A stretch of 5,241 nucleotides of DNA from Deltaproteobacteria bacterium (GTDB taxonomy: Bacteria > Desulfobacterota > DSM-4660 > Desulfatiglandales > HGW-15): assembly GCA_030671095.1 (NCBI GenBank), contig DAOVAK010000242.1, positions 1 through 5,241 of the forward strand. Direction: 5' to 3'. Below the pieces are notes generated by a model, which had not been told where the DNA came from, ran no database searches, and saw only the letters and a list, made by a program, of their open reading frames with translations. Of the stretch, positions 1 through 5,209 are shown one piece after another (the first letter of the stretch is position 1; each line of letters starts with the position of its first letter). The translations under genes and the position numbers were made by a program.

Positions 1-548
1 TTTCGCCGTGACTCCTCCACCTTTCTTCTGTATTTAGTAATTCCAGCCGCCTCCTCCAACATGACCCTCGTCTCTTCAGGCTTCTGTTCAATGATAGAAC
101 TGATTCTCCCCTGGCCTATGACGGAATAGGTCTTGCTCCCCAGGCCTGTATCCATGAAGATTTCCTGGACATCCTTGAGTCTGCACGGCACGTTGTTTAT
201 AAGGTATTCGCTTTCCCCGGATCGATAGAGTCGTCTCGTAATGGATACCTCGCTCTGATGGGCATATCCTGTGGGAAATGACCCATCTCCATTTTCAAAG
301 ATGAGGGAGACTTCCGCCATGCCCAAGGGTTTATAGTCGCCAGAGCCGTTGCATATGACGTCCTCCATGTTCCGGCCCCTGAGCAGTTTGGCACTCTGCT
401 CGCCCATGGCCCATCTGACAGCATCCACGATATTGCTCTTGCCACATCCGTTCGGCCCCACAATCGCACTTATCCCCTCAGGAAAAGAGATCTCGATGCT
501 GTCCATGAAAGATTTGAATCCCACTATGCATATCTGCTTAATCTTCAT
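1..548 (-). CDS. smc: Chromosome segregation ATPase Smc, N-terminal part (runs off the left edge)
   Basis: This is the N-terminal head half of Smc, the ATPase of bacterial condensin, which compacts and separates chromosomes with ScpA and ScpB. I translated 182 codons with no stop; the family is usually about 1,150-1,200 residues, so most of the gene lies outside. Seen directly: an IVGFKSF start, the Walker A loop GPNGCGKSN (31-39, Lys37), an LLRG stretch with Arg57 in the position of the Smc arginine finger, the conserved NGS..GMAEVSL region, the Q-loop region IGQGRISSIIEQKP (144-157), and EEAAGITKYRRKVEE at the beginning of the coiled coil (from about 165). The ATG is supported by a GGAGG Shine-Dalgarno (558-554 on the minus strand) five bases upstream. 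No key residue is missing. It is divergent from the LysM gene across a 418-bp spacer that contains a repeat module. Confidence 0.97.
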   Translation of the reverse strand, partial: MKIKQICIVGFKSFMDSIEISFPEGISAIVGPNGCGKSNIVDAVRWAMGEQSAKLLRGRNMEDVICNGSGDYKPLGMAEVSLIFENGDGSFPTGYAHQSEVSITRRLYRSGESEYLINNVPCRLKDVQEIFMDTGLGSKTYSVIGQGRISSIIEQKPEETRVMLEEAAGITKYRRKVEESRR

Positions 549-582
549 GCGAACCTCCGGTAACCGGTGGCATATTCACCTG

Positions 583-716
583 CCCTGGCCTCCGGCTCGT
601 TGAGCCTACGGCTTGGAGAGCGCAACGTGCCAGGAGTATAAGAAAAAATAGGCGTTTTCCATAGAACTAAATAATAAACACGTAATTAACAAAGCCAAGT
701 CTGGGCCAGGGGTTTT
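583..716 (-). repeat. Intergenic repeat module, copy 1 (upstream of smc)
   Basis: Read on the minus strand, this holds box A (716-691, core CTGGCCCAGAC followed by TTGGCTTT), then box B (623-602, GCGCTCTCC then CGTAGGCTC). A small hairpin GGCTC-AAC-GAGCC (606-594) and GGAGGCCAGGG follow. The same boxes occur at 4985-5098: box A differs by one substitution and one C-run indel, and box B matches at 20 of 22 positions. The interval between the CTGGCCCAGAC core and box B is exactly 75 nt in both copies. The ends can pair: CCCTGGCC (711-704) is complementary to GGCCAGGG (590-583). The module ends 34 bases before the smc ATG, so it would lie in the smc leader or promoter. I do not recognise the family. 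Confidence 0.7.
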
Positions 717-720
717 ACCC

Positions 721-781
721 GCCTGCCATCGCCCGCCCTCCATAACATGGCGGCGGACAAGCCTGGCACTGGCGGGCAGGC
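721..781. repeat. GCCTGCC/GGCAGGC hairpin repeat, copy 1
   Basis: GCCTGCC (721-727) pairs with GGCAGGC (775-781). After a two-base bulge, CGCC (730-733) pairs with GGCG (771-774). An alternative inner stem is CCGCC (733-737) with GGCGG (749-753). The right arm TGGCGGGCAGGCA is identical to that of the hairpin at 4895-4931, and the left arms share CCCGCCTGCC and then TCGCC. The two copies are therefore related REP/MITE-like palindromes. Only four bases separate this hairpin from the start of the repeat module (583-716). Confidence 0.75.
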
Positions 782-871
782 ACCTTACCGAGGATTTTTA
801 ACAAATTTATAGAACTTTGTAAATATTAAATACCACATACTGTATAATATGAATACGTTGTTCTCAATATA

Positions 872-880
872 TGGTATAAT
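872..880 (+). promoter_or_regulatory. Possible extended -10 element (alternative promoter)
   Basis: TGGTATAAT fits the extended -10 consensus TGnTATAAT exactly, but no good -35 lies 16-18 bases upstream. If used, it would give the LysM gene a leader of roughly 80 bases. The A+T-rich background makes chance matches likely. Confidence 0.3.
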
Positions 881-904
881 TTTCAACGACGGTACAAAAA
901 GATA

Positions 905-934
905 TTGACAATATTTAGGCTAGTTATTTAAAAT
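905..934 (+). promoter_or_regulatory. Likely sigma-70-type promoter of the LysM gene
   Basis: A perfect -35 (TTGACA, 905-910) is followed, 18 bases on, by TAAAAT (929-934, five of six consensus bases). Transcription would start near 941, leaving a short leader of about 26 bases to the TTG start at 967. The -35 lies inside a 13-bp palindrome ATATTGACAATAT (902-914). The -10 overlaps another one, TTATTT-A-AAATAA (924-936). These could be operator sites or simply A+T-rich coincidence. Confidence 0.55.
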
Positions 935-966
935 AAACTATATTATTAGCTAAATTAGGGAAAACT

Positions 967-2715
967 TTGAAAGTTTATAGTCAAACTATTAAGAATATTT
1001 CCTTTCTGCTTTTATCTCTCCTTGTCTTCATTTCGCCCTTCAACATCTCTCTGGCACAGGAAAAAGGGGAGGAGGAGACCTACTCCATCTCTCTAGTACA
1101 GACAGCAGAGGTGGGTAAAGAGATAATCGAGGTAGAGGACAAAAAAGTCCTCACAGAAACCTATAAGGTGGAAAACGGTGATTGGATATGGCAGCTTTTC
1201 AGGGAGAGGGGTCTGCTCCAAAAACACAATGTGAGCGAACTTCTCTCCATGCTGAAAACCCTGAACAAGGATTTGGAGAATCTTGATGTGATCCATCCGA
1301 ATCAAGAAATCGTTATTCCTCTGGTCATCAGCCCAATCGGAGCGGGTCCTAAGCTTGCCAAAAAAACCCCTCAAACGCCCATCTCTCCTGAAATGCTCAA
1401 GGATATCAAGCTGGAGAATTACACCATCAGACGAGGAGATACTCTGGTAAAGGTGATAAGAAGCCGTTACGAGATCTCTGATGAGAAGCTCTATAACGAG
1501 TACCTGGAGTTGCTCAGGGGACTAAATCCTTCCATCGAGGATTTGGACGCCGTCAATCCTGGTCAAGTCGTCAGGCTACCCATCTGGACGCCTCAGGTGG
1601 TCAGAGCGCCTATTGCGCCCAAAGCCTCCCTCAAACCTGAGCGTATAGCACAAGAAGCACGTCGAACCGCGCTGGGCTATCAGTTAGGGCAAATCTTCAC
1701 CCACATGGGGGAGGAATGGCTACAAACAGGGCACCATTTCATCCCCTTAAAATCTGGTGGTCACATAGATCTGAAGGCGAATTCCTTTCCTATCATCAAT
1801 CTCTTCAACGGCTATAAGGTCATTGTGGACTTGCACAATGCACTGCCGGAAAAAATGAGCACGGTCATTGAGTCAAGTTGGCAGAACTATGCAATCGTAC
1901 ATCTGAATAAGGATGACAATCTGCGGACAGCCTTCGATAAGATACTCTCCGCATGTCACTATTCAAAAATTTACAAGCTGGGTGAACCCATCGAACTGCG
2001 AGGAGACATCCCTTTCCGAATTGCTGGCGACTGGATTATCAAGCCGACCGCTGCGCCGAGCGGTGAAAAGGAAAAGATGATAATGATTACCCTCGTGGAT
2101 GAGCGTACCCCCAGGACGCCCCGGGCGATTCAGGATTTTCTGCGTACCCAGGGTATCAAGGCTATTGATTATCCCCCCGCAGATGATGCCGTTGAACCAT
2201 CCGCTGGCAAGTTGGAGGTTTTGAAGGCCGGGAATGATATCTCATCCCTCATTGAGACCATACTGAATTTGACCGGACAACCCTTTTCGCGAGGGGTCGA
2301 GATTCCTATTTACAAGAGCGGAAAGGCCAATTTCAATCTGGTCATGAAGGCCGACTTCTTCCTAAAGGTCAACGGGAAGGACTGCATTATCGATCTGAAA
2401 GGACTGGAACCTGATATCGCCACCCTGCTTGAGGAGCATCAATTCAGGGTCCTTCTCCTTGCGGGCGATAAAGATCCTTCATCTATCGTATCCAAGACCC
2501 TTGATCTTTTGGGTGTGCAATTCGATTCCAAGCCCCATGATTTCATGGCTGCTGAGAGGGATCAGCAAAAGAACGTCAGGCTCACTATTACCGGCATCGT
2601 CTTTCAGGCAAACAGTGGTAAAAACATCTTCGCCACCCCCCTCGAAATCCCTGATGACATAGCCCTCTTTCTCTCCCAGAGGGGATACGACATCTTGAAC
2701 CTGACCCTCTCCTGA
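967..2715 (+). CDS. Exported LysM-domain protein with a repeated C-terminal module
   Basis: A 582-residue protein, probably periplasmic and peptidoglycan-associated. It begins at TTG (967), with AGGG (957-960) six bases upstream. That start gives a complete signal peptide: Lys2/Lys9, a hydrophobic core at 11-25, and likely cleavage after SLA (28-30). Two LysM domains follow, at about 66-118 (TYKVENGDWIWQL to NQEIVIP) and about 152-205 (NYTIRRGDTLVKV to NPGQVVRLP). LysM domains bind N-acetylglucosamine-containing glycans, typically peptidoglycan. After a Pro/Ala-rich linker (206-225), residues 257-582 match no family I know. They appear to contain a diverged module repeated about 3.5 times: near 257-335, 340-440, 443-520 and a shorter final copy at 530-582. 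No catalytic motif or extra membrane segment is evident. It has its own promoter. A role in cell-wall binding or envelope assembly is inference. Confidence 0.92.
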   Translation: MKVYSQTIKNISFLLLSLLVFISPFNISLAQEKGEEETYSISLVQTAEVGKEIIEVEDKKVLTETYKVENGDWIWQLFRERGLLQKHNVSELLSMLKTLNKDLENLDVIHPNQEIVIPLVISPIGAGPKLAKKTPQTPISPEMLKDIKLENYTIRRGDTLVKVIRSRYEISDEKLYNEYLELLRGLNPSIEDLDAVNPGQVVRLPIWTPQVVRAPIAPKASLKPERIAQEARRTALGYQLGQIFTHMGEEWLQTGHHFIPLKSGGHIDLKANSFPIINLFNGYKVIVDLHNALPEKMSTVIESSWQNYAIVHLNKDDNLRTAFDKILSACHYSKIYKLGEPIELRGDIPFRIAGDWIIKPTAAPSGEKEKMIMITLVDERTPRTPRAIQDFLRTQGIKAIDYPPADDAVEPSAGKLEVLKAGNDISSLIETILNLTGQPFSRGVEIPIYKSGKANFNLVMKADFFLKVNGKDCIIDLKGLEPDIATLLEEHQFRVLLLAGDKDPSSIVSKTLDLLGVQFDSKPHDFMAAERDQQKNVRLTITGIVFQANSGKNIFATPLEIPDDIALFLSQRGYDILNLTLS

Positions 2716-2853
2716 AGTCTATCGAACGCCAGCCCCCCTTACCCTGCGATTTTCACCCTTTCCCCCGTCCCTCCGTTCCAAGTGCCCGTCCACTTACACG
2801 CCCTCCAACTTTTATATTGCTAACACGTTACAGATTTACTACACGGGTTATAC
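2716..2853 (+). terminator. C-rich, G-poor spacer, possible Rho-utilisation (rut) region
   Basis: No hairpin with a T-run follows the LysM stop codon. Instead 2729-2810 contains 42 C and only 9 G in 82 bases on the coding strand, with many CCC and CCCCC tracts. That composition resembles rut sites, where nascent RNA is unstructured and loaded by Rho. The tail of the spacer turns A+T-rich and includes TATATT (2813-2818), a possible weak -10 for the radical SAM gene with no good -35. The assignment is inference from composition only. Confidence 0.35.
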
Positions 2854-4707
2854 ATGACGCCTCGGATCGCCCTTATTTCCACACCATGGCCCCTATTTAA
2901 TCGCCCTTCCATTCAACTGGGAGCGCTCAAGGCCTTTGTCCGCCTGAATCTTCCCCATGTCCAGGTGGACACACACCACCTCTATCTGAGTGTTGCCCAC
3001 CTGTTGGGCTATGATCTCTATGGCCAGATTTCAGAGAGGACCTGGCTCTCAGAAGCCCCCTATGCGGCCCTCCTCTATCCGGAACAACGAGAAACCATTG
3101 CTCACTTTTGGCGCAGACAGTCATCCCGTCGTTCCCTTATCCAGAAATGGCATTTCAATGAAATCCTGGACCGTCTGGAAGATGCGTCCCATGGGATACT
3201 CAGTATCCATTGGCAGGACTATGATCTGGTGGGCCTATCCATCTGTTTTGGCCAGCTGACCAGCGCCCTCTACTTTATCCATCAAATGAAAAAGGCGGCG
3301 CCTGAGCTCAAGGTGGTTGTCGGCGGGTCGGCCTGTGCAGGGGATTTGGGCCGTAGCCTGCTGGATCTGTTTTCGGAAATAGATTTTGTGATCAGTGGGG
3401 AGGGGGAGTTGCCTCTCGTCCATCTCATAAAACAGCTCTCCCATTCAGATGGGAAGAGAAAAACGGAACCCATGCCCGGCCTTTTTGACCGGAATGATAG
3501 CTCCGAGTCTGACACCCAAAAGTTTAGTCAACTACCGGAGCTGGACCAGCTACCCATACCCGATTATAAGGACTACTTTTCGCTCCTCAATGCCTTTGAA
3601 CCTGAAAAGGTCTTTATCCCCAAGCTCTCTATGGAGATATCTAGGGGGTGCTGGTGGGGTAAGAATCTTGGGGGTAAAGCCCACAGGGGTTGTGCCTTCT
3701 GTAATCTGAACCTTCAATGGCAGGGCTATCGTGCCAAATCGCAAGAGAAAGTCGTTACGGAACTGAATGCCCTTACGGAGAAGTACCAGACCCTTTCTGT
3801 CTCCTTTATGGACAACCTCTTGCCATCCAGGGACCTGGAAGGGTTATTTGATAAGGTTGCACAGTTGAAGAAAGATCTTCGCCTGTTTGCCGAGATCAGG
3901 GCTACCACATCTATCAATGAACTGTCAGCCATGGCCGATGCGGGTATGCGCGAAGTTCAAGTGGGTATTGAGGCCTTGAGCACTCGCCTCCTAAGAAAGA
4001 TTCGCAAGGGAACTTCAGCCATCCAGAATCTGGAGATCATGAAAAACTGTGAATCTCCGGGGCTCCCCAATCTGAACAGCAACATCATCCTTGAATTCCC
4101 AGGAAGCGACCAGATGGACGTGGAAGAAACCCTTGCCAATCTCCAGTTCACCCGTCCTTTCAGGCCCCTGAAAGGGATACCCTTCTGGTTGGGCTTCGGG
4201 AGTCCGGTATGGCAGGATCCAAAATCCTACGGATTGAGACGGGTCCACAACCACCCATTCTATGCAAAGCTTTTTCCCCCTGAGATATTCCGGGGATTGA
4301 AGCTCATCATGCAGGGCTACCATGGTGGTCTGAGGCATCAGCAACGCCTTTGGCGTCCTGTGAAGAGGCGATTGGAAGCGTGGAGGACCGCCTATTCTCA
4401 ACTCCATCAGGACCCGGGGAGCGACCCTATCCTCTCTTATCAGGATGGAGGAAACTTCCTGATCATTCGACAAAGAGGCTATGGAGCCGATGATATGACC
4501 CATCGCCTGAAAGGCACCTCTCGAAAGATCTATCTTTTTTGTGAGAAGAACCGTTCCATATCCCAGATCCTGGCCAGCTTTCCGGGTTTTGGGGAGGAGA
4601 AGGTGCGGTCCTTCCTGGACATGATGGTTGAAAAAAGGCTCATGTTCCGAGAAGGGGAGCGTTACCTGAGCCTGGCCGTACCCATCAGGGGATGGAAATT
4701 GAGATAG
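2854..4707 (+). CDS. B12-binding-type radical SAM enzyme, RiPP maturation C-methyltransferase-like
   Basis: A 617-residue cytoplasmic enzyme resembling the RiPP maturation radical SAM C-methyltransferase family (rSAM_ocin_1 type), which modifies ribosomally made peptides. The N-terminal B12-binding-like domain (1-195) has RPSIQLGALKA (17-27), DLVGLSICFGQLTSAL (124-139) and GGSAC..DLGRSLLDLF to SGEGE (157-185). No DxHxxG cobalamin-ligand motif is visible. The radical SAM domain (about 256-450) holds the 4Fe-4S motif EISRGCWWG to GCAFC (Cys266, Cys280, Cys283), then GYRAKS, FMDN (318-321), EIRA (347-350), VGIEALSTRLLRKIRKG (370-386) and NIILEFPGS (410-418). The C-terminus (525-609) looks like a small winged-helix domain ending YLSLAV, as in the family. 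The Cys266-Cys280 gap of 13 residues exceeds the seven I recall as typical. The ATG has only a weak GGG upstream. No precursor peptide is evident nearby; another B12-radical-SAM activity remains possible. Confidence 0.82.
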   Translation: MTPRIALISTPWPLFNRPSIQLGALKAFVRLNLPHVQVDTHHLYLSVAHLLGYDLYGQISERTWLSEAPYAALLYPEQRETIAHFWRRQSSRRSLIQKWHFNEILDRLEDASHGILSIHWQDYDLVGLSICFGQLTSALYFIHQMKKAAPELKVVVGGSACAGDLGRSLLDLFSEIDFVISGEGELPLVHLIKQLSHSDGKRKTEPMPGLFDRNDSSESDTQKFSQLPELDQLPIPDYKDYFSLLNAFEPEKVFIPKLSMEISRGCWWGKNLGGKAHRGCAFCNLNLQWQGYRAKSQEKVVTELNALTEKYQTLSVSFMDNLLPSRDLEGLFDKVAQLKKDLRLFAEIRATTSINELSAMADAGMREVQVGIEALSTRLLRKIRKGTSAIQNLEIMKNCESPGLPNLNSNIILEFPGSDQMDVEETLANLQFTRPFRPLKGIPFWLGFGSPVWQDPKSYGLRRVHNHPFYAKLFPPEIFRGLKLIMQGYHGGLRHQQRLWRPVKRRLEAWRTAYSQLHQDPGSDPILSYQDGGNFLIIRQRGYGADDMTHRLKGTSRKIYLFCEKNRSISQILASFPGFGEEKVRSFLDMMVEKRLMFREGERYLSLAVPIRGWKLR

Positions 4708-4766
4708 GTCCCACAGATTTGAAAAAATTCTGTTCAGTGGTTAACTTTGTCATCAAATCAATACAT

Positions 4767-4780
4767 GGCGAAGCTTCGCC
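4767..4780. repeat. Perfect 14-bp palindrome
   Basis: GGCGAAGCTTCGCC is its own reverse complement and lies 60 bases after the radical SAM stop codon. As RNA it could fold as a five-bp stem with an AGCT loop, but no T-run follows, so it is a poor intrinsic terminator. It could be a protein-binding site or a repeat remnant. Confidence 0.5.
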
Positions 4781-4829
4781 TTGAATAGACGGGTTGATGG
4801 AGCAAGGGTTACATTGCTTGTAGGGTAGC

Positions 4830-4951
4830 GATACTGGATATTGGATGCTCGATGCTGGATAAACTGAGAGAGAATTCTTTTATCTAGAATCCCCGCCTGC
4901 CTCGCCTGCGCGAGAGCAATGGCGGGCAGGCAGAGACCAGCATCCAGTATC
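4830..4951. repeat. Nested inverted-repeat (MITE-like) structure
   Basis: The outer arms are GATACTGGAT (4830-4839) and ATCCAGTATC (4942-4951), perfectly complementary. A second pair, GATGCTGG (4851-4858) and CCAGCATC (4937-4944), lies just inside. The left side also contains short direct repeats (GATACTGGAT, TTGGATGCTC, GATGCTGGAT). The GCCTGCC hairpin sits in the middle. No open reading frame inside could encode a transposase, so this would be a non-autonomous element if mobile. Confidence 0.6.
4895..4931. repeat. GCCTGCC/GGCAGGC hairpin repeat, copy 2
   Basis: GCCTGCC (4895-4901) pairs with GGCAGGC (4925-4931). After a single bulged T, CGCC (4903-4906) pairs with GGCG (4921-4924), and TGC/GCA (4907-4909 with 4916-4918) can extend the stem. 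The stem arms have the same design as the hairpin at 721-781 (7 bp, bulge, CGCC/GGCG), while the loops are unrelated. Confidence 0.75.
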
Positions 4952-4984
4952 AGGTGTCAATTTATAGGAATCACTACCTACTCC

Positions 4985-5151
4985 AAAACCCTGGCCCAGA
5001 CCTGGCTTTTGGCGTTTGAACTTTAAAACTGTCGCTTCGCAAATATGACATGGGCGTAGCACAATCCACATAAATAGCGCTCTCCGAGGCGTAGGCTCTA
5101 CCCTCCGGCCTGTAAGCCCGACGGGCTCGAAGCGGAGCCGGACCCCAGGTC
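4985..5151 (+). repeat. Intergenic repeat module, copy 2 (upstream of the right-edge gene)
   Basis: Box A spans 4985-5009 (core CTGGCCCAGAC at 4991-5001, then CTGGCTTT). Box B spans 5077-5098 (GCGCTCTCC then CGTAGGCTC). The hairpin GGCTC-GAAGCG-GAGCC (5124-5139) and GGACCCCAGG follow. It matches the module on the minus strand at 716-583, with the identical 75-nt interval from the box A core to box B. This copy carries about 30 extra bases (5099-5128) that end in a second GGCTC, suggesting expansion between short repeats. GACCTGG (4999-5005) can pair with CCAGGTC (5145-5151), closing the module. It ends 58 bases before the GTG start at 5210. Confidence 0.7.
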
Positions 5152-5196
5152 GTGCTCGACACAAATCTTGCGAGAATTGCTTAAACGACATTTAGT

Positions 5197-5203
5197 GGAG
5201 GAG
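5197..5203 (+). promoter_or_regulatory. Ribosome binding site selecting the GTG start at 5210
   Basis: GGAGGAG is a strong Shine-Dalgarno. The two ATGs just after it (5205 and 5208) run into TGA at 5211-5213 in the same frame. The only start at suitable spacing that stays open is GTG at 5210, eight bases after GGAGG. Confidence 0.65.
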
Positions 5204-5209
5204 CATGAT

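Larger units (their letters stand above)
549..966. other. Divergent intergenic region between smc and the LysM gene
   Basis: No gene is visible in these 418 bases. The region has two contrasting halves. The smc-proximal half (about 549-785) is G+C-rich and carries a repeat module and a hairpin, both repeated in the 4708-5209 spacer. The other half (about 786-966) is strongly A+T-rich and carries the likely promoters for the LysM gene. I could not place a convincing promoter for smc. A weak TATACT (640-635, minus strand) lies inside the repeat module and lacks a good -35. Confidence 0.7.
4708..5209. other. Non-coding spacer rich in inverted repeats
   Basis: No credible gene lies in these 502 bases. 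Short ATG-initiated frames here are 35 codons or fewer, lack Shine-Dalgarno sequences and cross the repeats. In order the spacer holds a 14-bp perfect palindrome, a nested inverted-repeat structure with the GCCTGCC hairpin at its centre, and the second copy of the module found upstream of smc. A Shine-Dalgarno for the gene at the right edge closes it. No clear hairpin-plus-T-run terminator follows the radical SAM gene. Confidence 0.7.

Noticed and set aside
197..469. Minus-strand 90-codon and plus-strand (349-603) 84-codon frames at the left edge
   Set aside because: Both are shadows of smc. The real minus-strand frame shows Walker A, the arginine finger and the Q-loop in order.
635..663. A minus-strand TATACT as the smc promoter -10
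   Set aside because: No -35 better than about half-matching lies 16-18 bases upstream, and the equivalent position of module copy 2 lacks the motif. Noted only as a weak possibility.
691..716. The repeat modules as remnants of a shared protein-coding gene (the 75-nt spacing is a multiple of three)
   Set aside because: One frame gives PGPDLA near box A and ALS near box B in both copies, but copy 2 is broken by stops and the residues between do not correspond. A nucleotide-level element explains the pattern better.
721..781. A CRISPR array or tRNA in the G+C-rich intergenic hairpins
   Set aside because: There are only two separated hairpin copies with unrelated loops and no regular repeat-spacer pattern. 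No cloverleaf with a T-loop GTTCRA motif or anticodon arm is present.
4015..4503. A 162-codon minus-strand frame
   Set aside because: It lies fully inside the radical SAM gene, whose plus-strand reading shows clear family motifs throughout. This is an antisense shadow.
4767..4780. The 14-bp palindrome as the terminator of the radical SAM gene
   Set aside because: It leaves only a five-bp stem once a loop is allowed, and it is followed by TTGAATAGAC rather than a T-run.
4919..5026. A 35-codon plus-strand frame starting ATG GCG GGC, considered as a RiPP precursor
   Set aside because: It starts inside the hairpin arm, has no convincing ribosome binding site, and has no leader-like or core-like pattern. 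It is better explained by the repeats.
4880..5191. A 103-codon minus-strand frame across the right-hand spacer (and a 62-codon one inside it)
   Set aside because: It crosses the hairpin and the repeat module, has no Shine-Dalgarno (the sequence before its ATG is pyrimidine-rich), and its translation is Arg/Pro-rich with no recognisable family. The strong ribosome binding site nearby points the other way.
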